Positions 1 through 9,355 are shown, counted from the stretch's first letter. The stretch: 64,000 nucleotides of DNA from an uncultured Bacilli bacterium (GCA_910585045.1 CAJUCD010000006.1:1923-65922); one strand, 5' to 3'. Notes: generated by a model from the letters alone, not told the origin. Numbers and translations are program-made.

Positions 1-328
1 AGTGATCCAACAAGAAATGGTTATAGATTCTTAGGATGGTATTATAATGGTTCAATATTTAATTTTAATAGAAATATTTATAATGATTATACTTTAGTTG
101 CGAGATGGGAAAGAGAAGAAGAAAAAGAACATGTTGTAACTTTTGATTCAAATGGTGGAAGTTATGTTAGAAGTCAAACTGTTAAAGATGGCAATAGAGC
201 ATATGAACCAAGTGATCCAACAAGAAATGGTTATAGATTCTTAGGATGGTATTATAATGGTTCAACATTTAATTTTAATAGAAGTATTTATAGCGATTAT
301 ACTTTGGTTGCAAGATGGGAAAAAGTAG
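1..328 (+). repeat. Two 118-bp near-identical direct repeats, 210-bp period
   Basis: Bases 1-118 and 211-328 are almost identical. They encode the two repeat modules of the surface protein, separated by the VTFDSNGG linker (period 70 residues). Upstream copies may exist outside the window. High nucleotide identity suggests recent duplication or gene conversion. Confidence 0.9.
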
Positions 329-858
329 AAATTAAGTATAATACTTATTGTAAAGTTCAATCAAAAAGATATTATTCGACAAGTTATGTAGGTGGTGCTA
401 CTTCAAAAAATTGGCGAATTAAGTTTGATAATTTGTTTAATGTTCAAGATTTAAAAATAAATAATATAGGCTATATTACTTCAACTCAAATGTATAATGA
501 CGTATATTATAATTATATCAATGGTAAAGGTATATCAACTGATACAACTTCTAGTAAATATGAAGTGCCAATTACTAGTGGATGGATGTTAGAACAGCAT
601 TCATTAAAATCTAGCAACTTTACTAAAAGTTTATCTAGTCCATATTACTCTGGAGGATATTGGTATACTAATGCATCTATTTATATAAGAAATTATAATA
701 ATGTAACACCTTATAATGCTAGTGGAATTGGAAAAATTTATATGGTGCCTTTCTATTTTGATGTTAGTTATACAGATATGAATAATTGTATTGATGATTA
801 TGCGTCAAATGCATCTAGATATAGTGGTTATAAAGTAGTAGCTAGTTATTATAGATAA
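1..858 (+). CDS. Surface protein with Listeria-Bacteroides-type repeats (5' end outside window)
   Basis: The frame is open from the first base of the window, so the start lies upstream; 286 codons are visible. Residues 1-110 hold two near-identical copies of a GYRFLGWYYNGS-type unit, each ending in YTLVARWE, joined by a VTFDSNGG segment. This is the layout of InlB B-repeat / Listeria-Bacteroides (Flg_new) modules found in secreted adhesins and internalin-like proteins. The C-terminal 180 residues are Tyr/Ser/Asn-rich, with no membrane helix and no sorting motif visible, so attachment is probably decided in the missing N-terminal part. A hairpin terminator follows. The module family is confident; the function of the whole protein is unknown. 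Confidence 0.75.
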   Translation, partial: SDPTRNGYRFLGWYYNGSIFNFNRNIYNDYTLVARWEREEEKEHVVTFDSNGGSYVRSQTVKDGNRAYEPSDPTRNGYRFLGWYYNGSTFNFNRSIYSDYTLVARWEKVEIKYNTYCKVQSKRYYSTSYVGGATSKNWRIKFDNLFNVQDLKINNIGYITSTQMYNDVYYNYINGKGISTDTTSSKYEVPITSGWMLEQHSLKSSNFTKSLSSPYYSGGYWYTNASIYIRNYNNVTPYNASGIGKIYMVPFYFDVSYTDMNNCIDDYASNASRYSGYKVVASYYR

Positions 859-862
859 TGTT

Positions 863-899
863 AATGGTTCATATTCTTAATGTTTATGAACCATTATTT
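863..899 (+). terminator. Hairpin terminator after the surface protein
   Basis: A perfect 10-bp stem AATGGTTCAT / ATGAACCATT with a 13-nt loop, followed by ATTTAAAA. The T run is weak. Confidence 0.6.
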
Positions 900-916
900 A
901 AAATGGAGGATTAATG

Positions 917-2119
917 ATGGAAGATAAAATTAGAAAGTATGCTAAGTTTTTAGTTGAAGGATGTTTGAAATTAAAAAAAGGAGATAAGCTTTTTATTGTT
1001 GGAATAACTTTAATAAAAGATTTTATAGATATAGTAATTGAAGAAGCTTTAAAATTAGGGATAGAAAATATTGAAACATTGATAAGTAATCCTTATAAAC
1101 AAAGAGAAATGTATATGAATAATACTCTAAATGAAATAAAAGAAAGTCCATTATTTGATCGTTCTAAATATAATGAAATGGCTAAAGAAGGTTATGCTTT
1201 TTTAAATATTTATTCGCCAATGCCTAATTTTTTAAGTGAAGTTAATGCTGATATTCTGAGTGAAGTAAGTAGATTTCAAATGGAAAGTATTAAAGATTAT
1301 AGAGAGCGTCAAAATAAAGGCTTAATTAAATGGAATATATCTTCAGTGCCCAATTTAGTTTGGGCTAATAGTTTAGATATGGATATAAATCATTTATGGG
1401 AGTTAATTTTAGATATATGTTTAATAAATGAAGAAAATATTATAGGAGCATGGACTAAAAAATTAGAAACAATGGCTAAAAGAGCTAGTTATTTAAATAA
1501 TTTAGATATTGATAAATTGGTTTATAAAAATAGTTTGGGGACTAATTTAGAAATTGGATTGCCTAAAGGATATTTATTTCAGTGTGCTGATGGTATTAAT
1601 ATTGTAAATATGCCTACAGAGGAAGTGTTTACATCTCCTGATAGATTGCGAGTTAATGGAATAGTTTATTCTTCAAAAATGCTAATTCATAATGATAATG
1701 TAATTGATGATTTTTGGCTAAGTTTTAAGAATGGAGAAATAATTGATTTTGATGCTAAATGTGGAAAAGATATTTTGAAAGGGATTATCGAAACTGATGA
1801 AGGTTCAAGATTTTTGGGAGAAGTAGCATTAGTAGATTATGATTCGCCAATTTCGAAAACAGAAGTGGTTTTTAAAAATACCCTTTATGATGAAAATGCT
1901 TCTTGTCATTTAGCAATTGGTGCTAGTTTTGCAGAGTGTATAGAAGATGGGTTAACTAAAACTAATGAGGAATTGTTAAAATTAGGTCTTAATTATTCTA
2001 AGGAACATGTAGATTTCTTTATTGGAAATAGAGACTTAGAAATAAAAGCTGTATTGCAAAATGGTGAAGAAGTGGTTATAATGGAAAATGGAAATTTTGT
2101 TGGGAGTGAAAATTTATGA
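917..2119 (+). CDS. M29 family metallo-aminopeptidase (AmpS/PepS type)
   Basis: A cytoplasmic peptidase that removes N-terminal residues from peptides. The protein is about 400 residues, the usual length. Family metal-ligand segments are present: TEEVFTSPD, the Glu in DEGSRFLGEVALVD, the His in NASCHLAIGASF, and HVDFFIG near the C-terminus. Two ATGs lie at 914 and 917; GGAGG at 905-909 is 4 nt from the first and 7 nt from the second, so 917 is preferred. The stop TGA overlaps the tyrS ATG (ATGA), which indicates translational coupling with tyrosyl-tRNA synthetase. Confidence 0.88.
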   Translation: MEDKIRKYAKFLVEGCLKLKKGDKLFIVGITLIKDFIDIVIEEALKLGIENIETLISNPYKQREMYMNNTLNEIKESPLFDRSKYNEMAKEGYAFLNIYSPMPNFLSEVNADILSEVSRFQMESIKDYRERQNKGLIKWNISSVPNLVWANSLDMDINHLWELILDICLINEENIIGAWTKKLETMAKRASYLNNLDIDKLVYKNSLGTNLEIGLPKGYLFQCADGINIVNMPTEEVFTSPDRLRVNGIVYSSKMLIHNDNVIDDFWLSFKNGEIIDFDAKCGKDILKGIIETDEGSRFLGEVALVDYDSPISKTEVVFKNTLYDENASCHLAIGASFAECIEDGLTKTNEELLKLGLNYSKEHVDFFIGNRDLEIKAVLQNGEEVVIMENGNFVGSENL

Positions 2120-3342
2120 AAATATATGATGAATTAGTATGGCGAGGGTTAATACAAGATATTAGTGATGAATCTTTGATAGAAAAACTCAATAATGGAG
2201 GATTAACTTTTTATATTGGGACTGATCCTACAGCTGATTCAATGCATATAGGTCATTATTCTTCATTTTTAATTTCTAAAAGATTAGAAAAAGCTGGACA
2301 TCATCCTATCTTGCTTGTAGGAGGTGCAACTGGTTTAATTGGTGATCCAAAGCCTACTAGTGAAAGACCAATGATTAGTAAGGAAGAAGTAGAAAAGAAT
2401 TTTAAAGGTTTAAAGAAACAAGCAGAAGATATTTTTGGTTTTGAAGTAGTTAATAATTATGATTGGACTAAAGATATAAATGTAATAGATTTTTTAAGAG
2501 ATTATGGTAAATTTTTTAATGTAAGTTATATGCTTGCTAAAGATAAAGTTAAATCAAGAATTGAAAGTGGAATTACATATGCAGAATTTTCTTATATGAT
2601 TTTACAAGCTTTAGATTTCTTACACTTATATGAAACAAGAAATTGTGTTTTACAAGTAGCAGGTTCTGATCAATGGGGAAATATAACTTCTGGAATAGAA
2701 TTAATTAGAAGAAAATTGGGCAAAGAGGCATATGGTATGGTTATGCCATTAGTTACTGATTCAAATGGAGTTAAATTTGGAAAAACAGAGGGTAATGCTC
2801 TTTGGTTAGATAAAAATAAAACTTCTAGTTATGAATTATATCAATATTTAATAAATTTGGAAGATTGTATGATTATTGATTATTTGAAGAAATTAACATT
2901 TTTATCAAAAGATGAGATTATGGATTATGAAAAGAAAAATCAAGAACATCCAGAATTAAGAGAGGCACATAAGAGATTAGCAGAAGAAATTATTACAGAT
3001 TTACATGGTAAAGATGCTTATTTGGAAGCACGTAAAATAAGTGAGTCTTTATTTAGTGAAAAGATTACAGAATTAACAGCAGAAGAAATTATTTCTTCAA
3101 TGAAAGGTGTTCCAACAATACATGTAGATCTAAATAAAAATATTATAGATTTCTTAGTTGATAATAAGATTGTAACTAGTAAAAGAGAAGCTAGAGAATT
3201 AGTAAGTGCTGGAGCAATAAGTTTAAATAATAAAAAAGTTGTAGATTTAGAATATATAATTACTAGTGATGAGACAATTGAAAATAAGGTTATTATTGTA
3301 AAGAAAGGTAAGAAAAATTATTTTCTTGCGTATGTAAAATAG
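2116..3342 (+). CDS. tyrS: Tyrosyl-tRNA synthetase
   Basis: Class I aminoacyl-tRNA synthetase that charges tRNA-Tyr. The 408-residue length matches bacterial TyrRS. The HIGH motif is at residues 44-47, the KFGKT form of KMSKS at about 220-224, AGSDQWGN is present in the Tyr-binding region, and a C-terminal S4 RNA-binding domain spans about 345-408. It overlaps the aminopeptidase stop by 4 nt and is therefore probably translated with it. No T-box leader is visible, because the gene is internal to an operon. Confidence 0.97.
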   Translation: MKIYDELVWRGLIQDISDESLIEKLNNGGLTFYIGTDPTADSMHIGHYSSFLISKRLEKAGHHPILLVGGATGLIGDPKPTSERPMISKEEVEKNFKGLKKQAEDIFGFEVVNNYDWTKDINVIDFLRDYGKFFNVSYMLAKDKVKSRIESGITYAEFSYMILQALDFLHLYETRNCVLQVAGSDQWGNITSGIELIRRKLGKEAYGMVMPLVTDSNGVKFGKTEGNALWLDKNKTSSYELYQYLINLEDCMIIDYLKKLTFLSKDEIMDYEKKNQEHPELREAHKRLAEEIITDLHGKDAYLEARKISESLFSEKITELTAEEIISSMKGVPTIHVDLNKNIIDFLVDNKIVTSKREARELVSAGAISLNNKKVVDLEYIITSDETIENKVIIVKKGKKNYFLAYVK

Positions 3343-3397
3343 AGTTTTTTAAAAATACTCTTTTTTATTGGGCTTAAGTATTAAGTCTTTTTTTATT
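3341..3397 (+). terminator. Tandem hairpin terminators after tyrS
   Basis: AGAGT...ACTCT is followed by TTTTTT, then CTTAAgtaTTAAG is followed by a T7 run. Two terminators in tandem close the aminopeptidase-tyrS operon. Confidence 0.7.
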
Positions 3398-3431
3398 ATT
3401 GGCATAGGATATTTTAGAAAGGCGGAGTATT

Positions 3432-3677
3432 ATGAATAATTATTCAAATATGTACAATTATAAATTACAACCTAATAACAATGGCGATAGACAATTCTTT
3501 TTTCCATTTTTAACTGGAGCTTTAGTAGGAGGAGCAGCAGTAGGATTAACACGGCCAAGACCAATTTATAATGTAGCTCCTTATGGACCAGGCCCACGAC
3601 CACCATATTATGCACCAGGAGCACCTTATAGTTATTATTCATATGGAGGTTATATTCCAGGACCATATGGACGCTAG
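3432..3677 (+). CDS. Small Pro/Gly/Tyr-rich protein, possibly spore-coat-like
   Basis: An 81-residue protein. The N-terminal 25 residues are Asn/Tyr-rich, then comes a short hydrophobic Gly/Ala stretch (LTGALVGGAAVGL), then a PGP/YY-rich tail. This composition resembles small coat or YjcZ-like sporulation proteins, but no family is recognised. AGGCGGA lies before the ATG and a clear terminator follows. It sits next to a Cse60-like gene, which supports a sporulation-related role weakly. The reading frame on the opposite strand here is a shadow. Confidence 0.6.
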   Translation: MNNYSNMYNYKLQPNNNGDRQFFFPFLTGALVGGAAVGLTRPRPIYNVAPYGPGPRPPYYAPGAPYSYYSYGGYIPGPYGR

Positions 3678-3699
3678 GCTAATCATTGATTAGCTTTTT
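3678..3699 (+). terminator. Hairpin terminator
   Basis: GCTAATCA/TGATTAGC stem followed by TTTTTA, directly after the small Pro/Tyr-rich gene. Confidence 0.7.
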
Positions 3700-3823
3700 A
3701 TATACTTTGATGTGAAAATATGTTAAAATTTAGTAGAAGTCTAATTTAAAAATAGAAAGTATTTTGTTCATTAATTCGACAATAAAAGAATAAAGAGTAT
3801 GCTATTATTTTCTTGGTGATAAT

Positions 3824-3997
3824 ATGAAAGTTAAAATAATAGATGAATCTCATGAAAAGGATTTGGAAGAACAAATTAATAATTTTTTAAATACATTGGA
3901 TGGAGAAGTTGTAGATATTAAATTTCATACAGCAATATCCATGTTTGGGGAGGAACAAATTTATTGTTTTACAGCAATGATTATTTATAATAAATAG
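3824..3997 (+). CDS. Cse60-like small sporulation protein
   Basis: A 57-residue ORF: starts MKVKIIDESHEKDLEEQINN, has VVDIKFHTAIS in the middle and ends YCFTAMIIYNK. The pattern of an acidic helix, then a beta strand with DIKF, then a C-terminal (F)xAMIIY strand is what I know from the Cse60 family (sporulation sigma-E-controlled small protein of Bacillus). GGTGAT lies 3 nt before the ATG. The murJ ATG follows the stop by 11 nt, so the two genes may be cotranscribed. The gene is surely coding; the family assignment is from memory of the motif. Confidence 0.65.
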   Translation: MKVKIIDESHEKDLEEQINNFLNTLDGEVVDIKFHTAISMFGEEQIYCFTAMIIYNK

Positions 3998-4008
3998 AGG
4001 TGAAGTAA

Positions 4009-5652
4009 ATGAAAAAAAATTCCTTTATTGAAGGAACGATTATTGCTACTTTAGCAATTGTTTTTACAAAAATACTTGGAATGCTTTATGTTATTCCTTT
4101 TTATGCTTTAGTAGGAACGCAAGGAGCAGCACTATATGCTTATGCTTATAATATTTATAGTTTATTTTTAGAAGTAGCAACAGCTGGTATTCCTAATGCT
4201 GTTAGTAAGATTATAAATGAATTTAATACTTTAAATAAACAGGAAGCTAAAATAAGAACTTTTCAAATAGGAAAGAAACTTCTTAGTTTTATTGCTATTG
4301 TAGCTTTTATAATTATGTTTGTATTTGCACCTCAAATATCTGGAATGATTATTGGAGATTTAGCAGGTGGTAATACTATTCAAGATATTACTTTTGTAAT
4401 TAGATGTGTTTCATTTGCAATATTGATATTTCCATTTTTAAGTGTTTCTAGAGGTTTGTTTCAAGGACATAATATTATTTATGTGTCAAGTTATTCTCAA
4501 GTTATTGAACAAATTGCTAGAGTTATAGTGATACTTTGTGGGAGTTATATTGCTCTAAAAATTTTGCATCTTGATTTAACACATGCAGTTGGAGTAGCAG
4601 TTTTTAGCGCTTTTGCAGGGGGATCTTGTGCATTAATTTATGTTTATGGAAAGATTCGCAAAAATAAAAAAGAATTATTTTTAGATAAAGAATTTAAGAA
4701 AAAGGATGATGTAACTAATAAAGAAATTATAAAAAGAATTATTAAATATGCTTTACCAGTAATAATAATTAGTATAGCTTTTACAATATATAATAATATA
4801 GATATGATTTTAATACTAAGGACTATGGATTATTTAGGTTTTTCGGCGCATGAAGTAGAGTTTATTGCAACAGGTATTAGTACTTGGGCTTCAAAGATTA
4901 GTATTATTGTTACTTCTATTGGTTTAGGTTTATCGTCTAGTTTGATTCCAGCGATGGTGGAAGCTTATACATTAAAAAAATATGATGATGTAAATAGAAA
5001 GTTTAATAAAGCTATGGAAATAATAATTTTTGTAACTATTCCAATGTGTGTAGGTATTTCATTACTTAGTAATGCCATATGGACAATATTTTATGGATAT
5101 AGTAAATTAGGAGCGAGTATACTTTCTGTATGTATTTTCTCACCATTATTTACTAATTTTTATACAGTTTCTAATTATACTCTGCAAAGTATTAATAAAT
5201 TTAAAACTGTTTATATAAGTGCTATTACGGGTATAGTTTTAAATGCTTTATTAGATGTTCCTTTTATGATTTTATTAGATTATTTTGGTCTGCCTGCTTA
5301 TTATGGTGCGACTCTTGCAACTGTAGTTGGTTTATCTGTAACTGTTTTAATTGCGATGCATGTTTTAAAAAAAGAATACAACTTTAATTATAAGGAAATT
5401 TTGATAGTTTTAAAAAAATCTATATTTCCTCTTATTTTAATGATAGGAGTTGTTATATTATTAAAGTTAATTATTCCTTTAAATGTTACAAATAGAATTG
5501 GTTCTATATTTTATGTAGGAATTATATCAGTTGTAGGGGCGTTAATATATTTTATAGTTTCTTACAAAATGGGTTTGTTTGAAGAAGTTTTAGGAAAGGA
5601 TTTTTACTTAAAAATAAAGCGTAAATTTAAAAGAAATAAAAAAGAGGTCTAA
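4009..5652 (+). CDS. murJ: MurJ/YtgP-type lipid II flippase (MOP superfamily)
   Basis: A polytopic membrane protein of 547 residues with about 14 hydrophobic segments. The N-terminus FIEGTIIATLAIVFTKILGM and the VGTQGAALYAYAYNIY segment match the YtgP (MurJ of Bacillus) / SpoVB branch of the polysaccharide-transporter family. It flips lipid II across the membrane for peptidoglycan assembly; in spore formers the SpoVB paralogue acts in cortex synthesis. The first segment fits YtgP better, but a SpoVB-like role cannot be excluded given the Cse60-like neighbour. AGGTG lies 7 nt before the start. Confidence 0.85.
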   Translation: MKKNSFIEGTIIATLAIVFTKILGMLYVIPFYALVGTQGAALYAYAYNIYSLFLEVATAGIPNAVSKIINEFNTLNKQEAKIRTFQIGKKLLSFIAIVAFIIMFVFAPQISGMIIGDLAGGNTIQDITFVIRCVSFAILIFPFLSVSRGLFQGHNIIYVSSYSQVIEQIARVIVILCGSYIALKILHLDLTHAVGVAVFSAFAGGSCALIYVYGKIRKNKKELFLDKEFKKKDDVTNKEIIKRIIKYALPVIIISIAFTIYNNIDMILILRTMDYLGFSAHEVEFIATGISTWASKISIIVTSIGLGLSSSLIPAMVEAYTLKKYDDVNRKFNKAMEIIIFVTIPMCVGISLLSNAIWTIFYGYSKLGASILSVCIFSPLFTNFYTVSNYTLQSINKFKTVYISAITGIVLNALLDVPFMILLDYFGLPAYYGATLATVVGLSVTVLIAMHVLKKEYNFNYKEILIVLKKSIFPLILMIGVVILLKLIIPLNVTNRIGSIFYVGIISVVGALIYFIVSYKMGLFEEVLGKDFYLKIKRKFKRNKKEV

Positions 5653-5662
5653 TATTTAGACC
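5646..5662. terminator. Hairpin overlapping two convergent stop codons
   Basis: GGTCTAA tat TTAGACC covers the murJ stop and the stop of the minus-strand gene. Only the minus direction is followed by a T-rich run (TCTTTTTTATT), so it probably terminates the minus-strand gene. Confidence 0.6.
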
Positions 5663-6000
5663 ATATAAATGTTATTAGTTGTTTCGATATCTTCATTTGT
5701 AAATAAAGTACCATTTTCTAATTTAGTTAAACGTGCATCTATTCTTGTTAGTTGTCGTTCAATTTTGGATAAGCGAGATTCAATATCGCTGTAATCATAG
5801 TTATTTAAGCTTTGATTTTGATTAGTTGGTATGTTATAATTCATAGGTATTTGATTGTTACTTGGACCAGCATAAAAACTTTGATTAGCGTATGATTCCA
5901 TAGTAAATGGAGCATTAGCAATGTTCATGTTTGGGCCGGGAATTTGTGATTGATTGAAAAATTGAGAACCTTGAAAAAATGTATTTCGATCTTTCTTCAT
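5656..6000 (-). CDS. Hypothetical protein, Asn/Gln/Pro-rich with C-terminal coiled coil
   Basis: About 114 residues. The first 65 are rich in Asn, Gln, Pro and Tyr and disordered-looking. Residues about 70-100 form a heptad-type coiled coil (IESRLSKIERQLTRIDARLTKL). No family is recognised; the composition resembles coat-associated proteins. AAAGGA (complement of 6012-6017) is only 2 nt from the upstream ATG at 6009 but 11 nt from the ATG at 6000, so 6000 is preferred. It is convergent with murJ. Confidence 0.7.
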   Translation of the reverse strand: MKKDRNTFFQGSQFFNQSQIPGPNMNIANAPFTMESYANQSFYAGPSNNQIPMNYNIPTNQNQSLNNYDYSDIESRLSKIERQLTRIDARLTKLENGTLFTNEDIETTNNIYMV

Positions 6001-6057
6001 AATTTGCATTTTCCTTTCAATCTATTATATGCAAAAAATATGAAAGTAGTGATTTAT

Positions 6058-6684
6058 ATGAGACTTAGAAATTTAAAAGATACAGAATATTTTCTTAATA
6101 ATTGTGATTATTTAATTAAAGAATATGAGCAATTAAAGGGGAATTGGAATAAAGAATTTAATAATGATAATCCTATTCATTTAGAAATTGGAATGGGTAA
6201 GGGTGATTATATTGTAGGAATGGCTTTAAAGTATCCTAATATTAATTTTATTGGAGTAGAAAAGTATTCAGGAGTGATTGCAAGAGCAATTAAGAAATAT
6301 CCTAAAAAGTTAGATAATTTGCGAATTATAAATATGGATGCTTTAAATTTGGAACAAGCTTTTCTTAAAGAGATAGAAGTTATTTATCTTAATTTTTCTG
6401 ATCCTTGGCCAAAAAAAAGACAGGCTAGAAGAAGACTTACTAGTGATATCTTTTTAAATATTTATGATAATTTATTTGTGGGTAAAAAAAGAATAGTAAT
6501 GAAAACAGATAATTTAGTTTTATTTGCTAGTTCTTTAGTATCACTAAGTAACTATGGATACATATTAAAGGATGTAAATTTAGATTTAGCTAATAGTGAA
6601 ATACCTAATGTTCTTACTGAATATGAAGCTAAGTTTGTAGCTAAGGGAATTAAAATTAATTATTTAGTAGCAGAAAAAGATTAA
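6058..6684 (+). CDS. trmB: tRNA (guanine-N7-)-methyltransferase
   Basis: Makes m7G46 in tRNA using SAM. About 208 residues, typical length. LEIGMGKGDYI is the SAM-binding loop, IGVEKY follows, and the signature NFSDPWPKKRQARRRL is the TrmB catalytic/tRNA-binding segment. The frame is open further upstream, but that stretch overlaps the divergent gene; ATG 6058, beginning MRLRNLKDTE, matches family N-termini. Confidence 0.95.
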   Translation: MRLRNLKDTEYFLNNCDYLIKEYEQLKGNWNKEFNNDNPIHLEIGMGKGDYIVGMALKYPNINFIGVEKYSGVIARAIKKYPKKLDNLRIINMDALNLEQAFLKEIEVIYLNFSDPWPKKRQARRRLTSDIFLNIYDNLFVGKKRIVMKTDNLVLFASSLVSLSNYGYILKDVNLDLANSEIPNVLTEYEAKFVAKGIKINYLVAEKD

Positions 6685-6724
6685 TATTTAGAATAAGAAA
6701 ATTTACAATATATCTTTTTTATTA

Positions 6725-6730
6725 TATAAT
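6725..6730 (+). promoter_or_regulatory. -10 element of the EamA-type transporter
   Basis: TATAAT, 17 nt before the ATG at 6748 and 6 nt before the AGGTGA ribosome-binding site, implying a very short leader. Confidence 0.55.
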
Positions 6731-6747
6731 ATTAATAGGTGATTTAC

Positions 6748-7590
6748 ATGTGGTTTTTATTTGTTGTTCTTTATATAATATTGGCAGTGGCTTTTACCCA
6801 ATTTTATAAAATAGTTTTAAAGACGTCTAAAAGTGATGGAACAATAACTGTATTATTACAGTTTATTGCTGGACTAAGTGCATTAATTTTTGTTCCATTT
6901 TTTAAGTTGACTTTTCCAACAGACTGGAAAGTGTATTTATTATTAGGAATTGCTTGTATTTTTTATGCCATATCAGATAGAATTAATACTACAGTCAGAA
7001 GTGGGTTAGAAGCATCAACTTTTAGTATTATAAAACAATTATCAACTGTTTTTATGATATTATCAGGATTATTATTTTTTAAGGAACAATTTGTATTAAA
7101 GAAAATTATTGGTGCAGGTTTAATTATTTTTAGTAATATTCTTATATTTTATAAAAGAGGAAAACAAAAATTAGATAAATATGTTTTTTTAGGTATACTT
7201 TCAAATATTGCTTTTTCAATAGCTTTATTTTTAGATGTTAATATATCAGATAATTTTAATCTACCTTTTTATGTTGCTTTAACTGTAATTGTTCCAGCTT
7301 TATTTATTGCTATTGCTGAAAGAATTAAACCATCAAAAATTAAGCAAGCTTTTATTAATGGTAATAAAAAAGCTATTATGATAACTAGTTTATGTTGGGG
7401 AACAATGATTATTGTTCAATTAAGAGCTTATCAATTAGGTGATGTTACAACTGTTGCACCGCTTTGTGCTTTAACAGTAATAGGAAATGTTATAGTAGGA
7501 TATATATTTTTAAAGGAAAGAGATAATTTACTAAAAAAATTATTAGCAGCTGTACTTCTTCTAGTAAGTGTGTTTTTAATAAAAGGTTAA
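6748..7590 (+). CDS. EamA/DMT-superfamily transporter
   Basis: About 280 residues and ten hydrophobic helices in two repeated halves, the architecture of drug/metabolite-transporter (EamA) permeases. The helix ending GLIIFSNILIFYKRGK closes the first half and VAPLCALTVIGNVIVGYIFLKERD lies in the second; the latter resembles the second EamA motif. Substrate unknown. AGGTGAT lies 4 nt before ATG 6748; the in-frame GTG at 6739 overlaps that site and is rejected. Monocistronic, closed by the hairpin at 7607. Confidence 0.8.
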   Translation: MWFLFVVLYIILAVAFTQFYKIVLKTSKSDGTITVLLQFIAGLSALIFVPFFKLTFPTDWKVYLLLGIACIFYAISDRINTTVRSGLEASTFSIIKQLSTVFMILSGLLFFKEQFVLKKIIGAGLIIFSNILIFYKRGKQKLDKYVFLGILSNIAFSIALFLDVNISDNFNLPFYVALTVIVPALFIAIAERIKPSKIKQAFINGNKKAIMITSLCWGTMIIVQLRAYQLGDVTTVAPLCALTVIGNVIVGYIFLKERDNLLKKLLAAVLLLVSVFLIKG

Positions 7591-7606
7591 ATATTTTTAA
7601 TAGATT

Positions 7607-7632
7607 TACTATGTTAGGCATAGTATTTTTTT
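7607..7632 (+). terminator. Terminator of the transporter gene
   Basis: ACTATG ttagg CATAGT followed by ATTTTTTT. Confidence 0.75.
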
Positions 7633-7633
7633 C

Positions 7634-7661
7634 TTTTAAAAAACAAGCTTACTCGCTTGTT
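7634..7661 (-). terminator. Terminator of the sortase gene
   Basis: On the minus strand AACAAGC gagtaa GCTTGTT runs into TTTTTTAAAAG; the stem overlaps the sortase stop codon. Confidence 0.7.
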
Positions 7662-9274
7662 TCATCTTCAATTAAGACTGCATGAATAACTAATCGTTTA
7701 GTTCCATTATTAGAACATGTTGATAGAGTTAAAATTTTAGCAGTAGGTCCAACTGGAACATTAAAATTATAAATACTACGAGTAGTTATCATATCAACGA
7801 ATTCTAAAAAGTCTTCGTCATTATTGAAAAATACTTTTAAATAATCATTAGTTTTTGGCACTCGGTAAATAGAAAATATTCTAAATTTCATATTTTCATA
7901 AAGAGTATTATAAGTTATAATTTGATTTTCTGGATTAGTGTACCAATTTTTATTAGCTGTTTTATGAAGTGTACCAAACATTACTCCACTGTAATACATG
8001 TTATGACCATATATTATATTATTTTTATCTAAGTTCATAGGATTATTACGGAAATCCATGTATATCCAACCATTATTATTATATTCTTTATTGATATTAT
8101 GTTTTAAGTAATAGTCATTATCGGTAGTTTGAACAACAGGATAATCAACATTAGTGTTATTAACTTTTAATTCTCCAATAACATCACTATTAACGCTTAA
8201 AAGAGCTGCCAGAGGTTCATTAGTAATTAATTTGATTTGCTCTTTAGGTTCTTCATTTTCTTCAGCTTTATTAATGTTTTCATCGTTTTTATTGTTAATT
8301 ATATCTTGTAAGTCATCTGTTTTAGTTATTTCTATAACTTCTTGCAAATCATCTTTTATAGCATTTACTTCTTTTAGAGCTACGTAGTTAGATATTCCAA
8401 TATATGTAACAACTAATATTACTAAACTAGATATTATCAGACCACATACTTTTAGCATGTTATTAATAGTTTGTCTAAAAATATTTTTGTCAAGATATTC
8501 TTTAGAATATTCTAATGAGAGACTTAAAGTGTATTTTTTCTTATAAATTTTATTTATTTCTCTTAAATAGTTGATAGTTTTTTCATCATTAATATTCTCG
8601 TGAATGACAATTTTTATATTACGTCGACCGCAAGATATAAGTGTTTTTATTATATTTTCTAATTCAGTGTTTATAAGTTTATTAATATGAATTGTTTTGA
8701 GATATTTATTAATCTTACAAAAATCCGCAAAATCTTTTATATCTTCAAGCGATAGAGGAATATTTATTCTTACATTAGTTTTATAATAAATATTCGAATA
8801 ACTTAGAAGATTGTTTTGTTCCATAAAATTGCTAATGTATAATATTTCAGAACGAGTTTCACAAGTTATATTGTTTTTGTCTAAAAGTTCAATCATAAAT
8901 GCTTGAATAGTAGAGCAATTAATTTTTTTTATGTGTTTTAAATTTATTATGCCTTCACATACAGTGTAAGTTAGAGATTCTTCTTCCTTTATATACATAC
9001 TTGTAATGTTAGTAGCTTTTTCTAATATACTAATAATTAGTGGTGCTAAATCCATTTTAGAAATAATTACATTTGTGGCATTGTATTGGATTGCTAATTC
9101 TTTGATAAAAGAAGATAATATTTTAGTATTTTCTTTTATATATATATCACTAAATATAAGCTCATTATCGCTAATAATATTAGTATTGATTAAATCATTA
9201 TTAACTTTACTATTATTAGTTTTATATGAGAAGATAATATCGTTATTTTTTATGTTTATTAAAATCTTTTTCAC
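7649..9274 (-). CDS. Class B-type sortase with large N-terminal cytoplasmic domain
   Basis: About 541 residues. A helix at about 276-294 (VCGLIISSLVILVVTYIGI) anchors a C-terminal extracellular sortase domain: GELKVNNTNVDYPVVQ, then NIIYGHNM (catalytic His about 424), LSTCS (Cys about 520) and KRLVIHA (Arg about 527). GWIYMDFRN and the long insert before the Cys fit class B. The roughly 275 N-terminal residues before the helix have no recognised family, whereas ordinary sortases have only a short tail there. The start is taken as GTG 9274, preceded by GGTGG; in-frame ATGs up to 9310 lie across the -10 box. The divergent gene encodes a protein with an NPKSG sorting-like motif, its likely substrate. 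Confidence 0.85.
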   Translation of the reverse strand: MKKILINIKNNDIIFSYKTNNSKVNNDLINTNIISDNELIFSDIYIKENTKILSSFIKELAIQYNATNVIISKMDLAPLIISILEKATNITSMYIKEEESLTYTVCEGIINLKHIKKINCSTIQAFMIELLDKNNITCETRSEILYISNFMEQNNLLSYSNIYYKTNVRINIPLSLEDIKDFADFCKINKYLKTIHINKLINTELENIIKTLISCGRRNIKIVIHENINDEKTINYLREINKIYKKKYTLSLSLEYSKEYLDKNIFRQTINNMLKVCGLIISSLVILVVTYIGISNYVALKEVNAIKDDLQEVIEITKTDDLQDIINNKNDENINKAEENEEPKEQIKLITNEPLAALLSVNSDVIGELKVNNTNVDYPVVQTTDNDYYLKHNINKEYNNNGWIYMDFRNNPMNLDKNNIIYGHNMYYSGVMFGTLHKTANKNWYTNPENQIITYNTLYENMKFRIFSIYRVPKTNDYLKVFFNNDEDFLEFVDMITTRSIYNFNVPVGPTAKILTLSTCSNNGTKRLVIHAVLIEDETSE

Positions 9275-9287
9275 ATTAGCCACCATC

Positions 9288-9293
9288 ATTATA
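9288..9293 (-). promoter_or_regulatory. -10 box of the sortase gene
   Basis: TATAAT on the minus strand, 13 nt from the GTG start. It argues against the longer reading frame starting at 9310. Confidence 0.45.
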
Positions 9294-9355
9294 ATATCAT
9301 AAATTGACATTTTTTTAAATAATTTGCAAAAAAATATTTATTTTTTACATTTTTA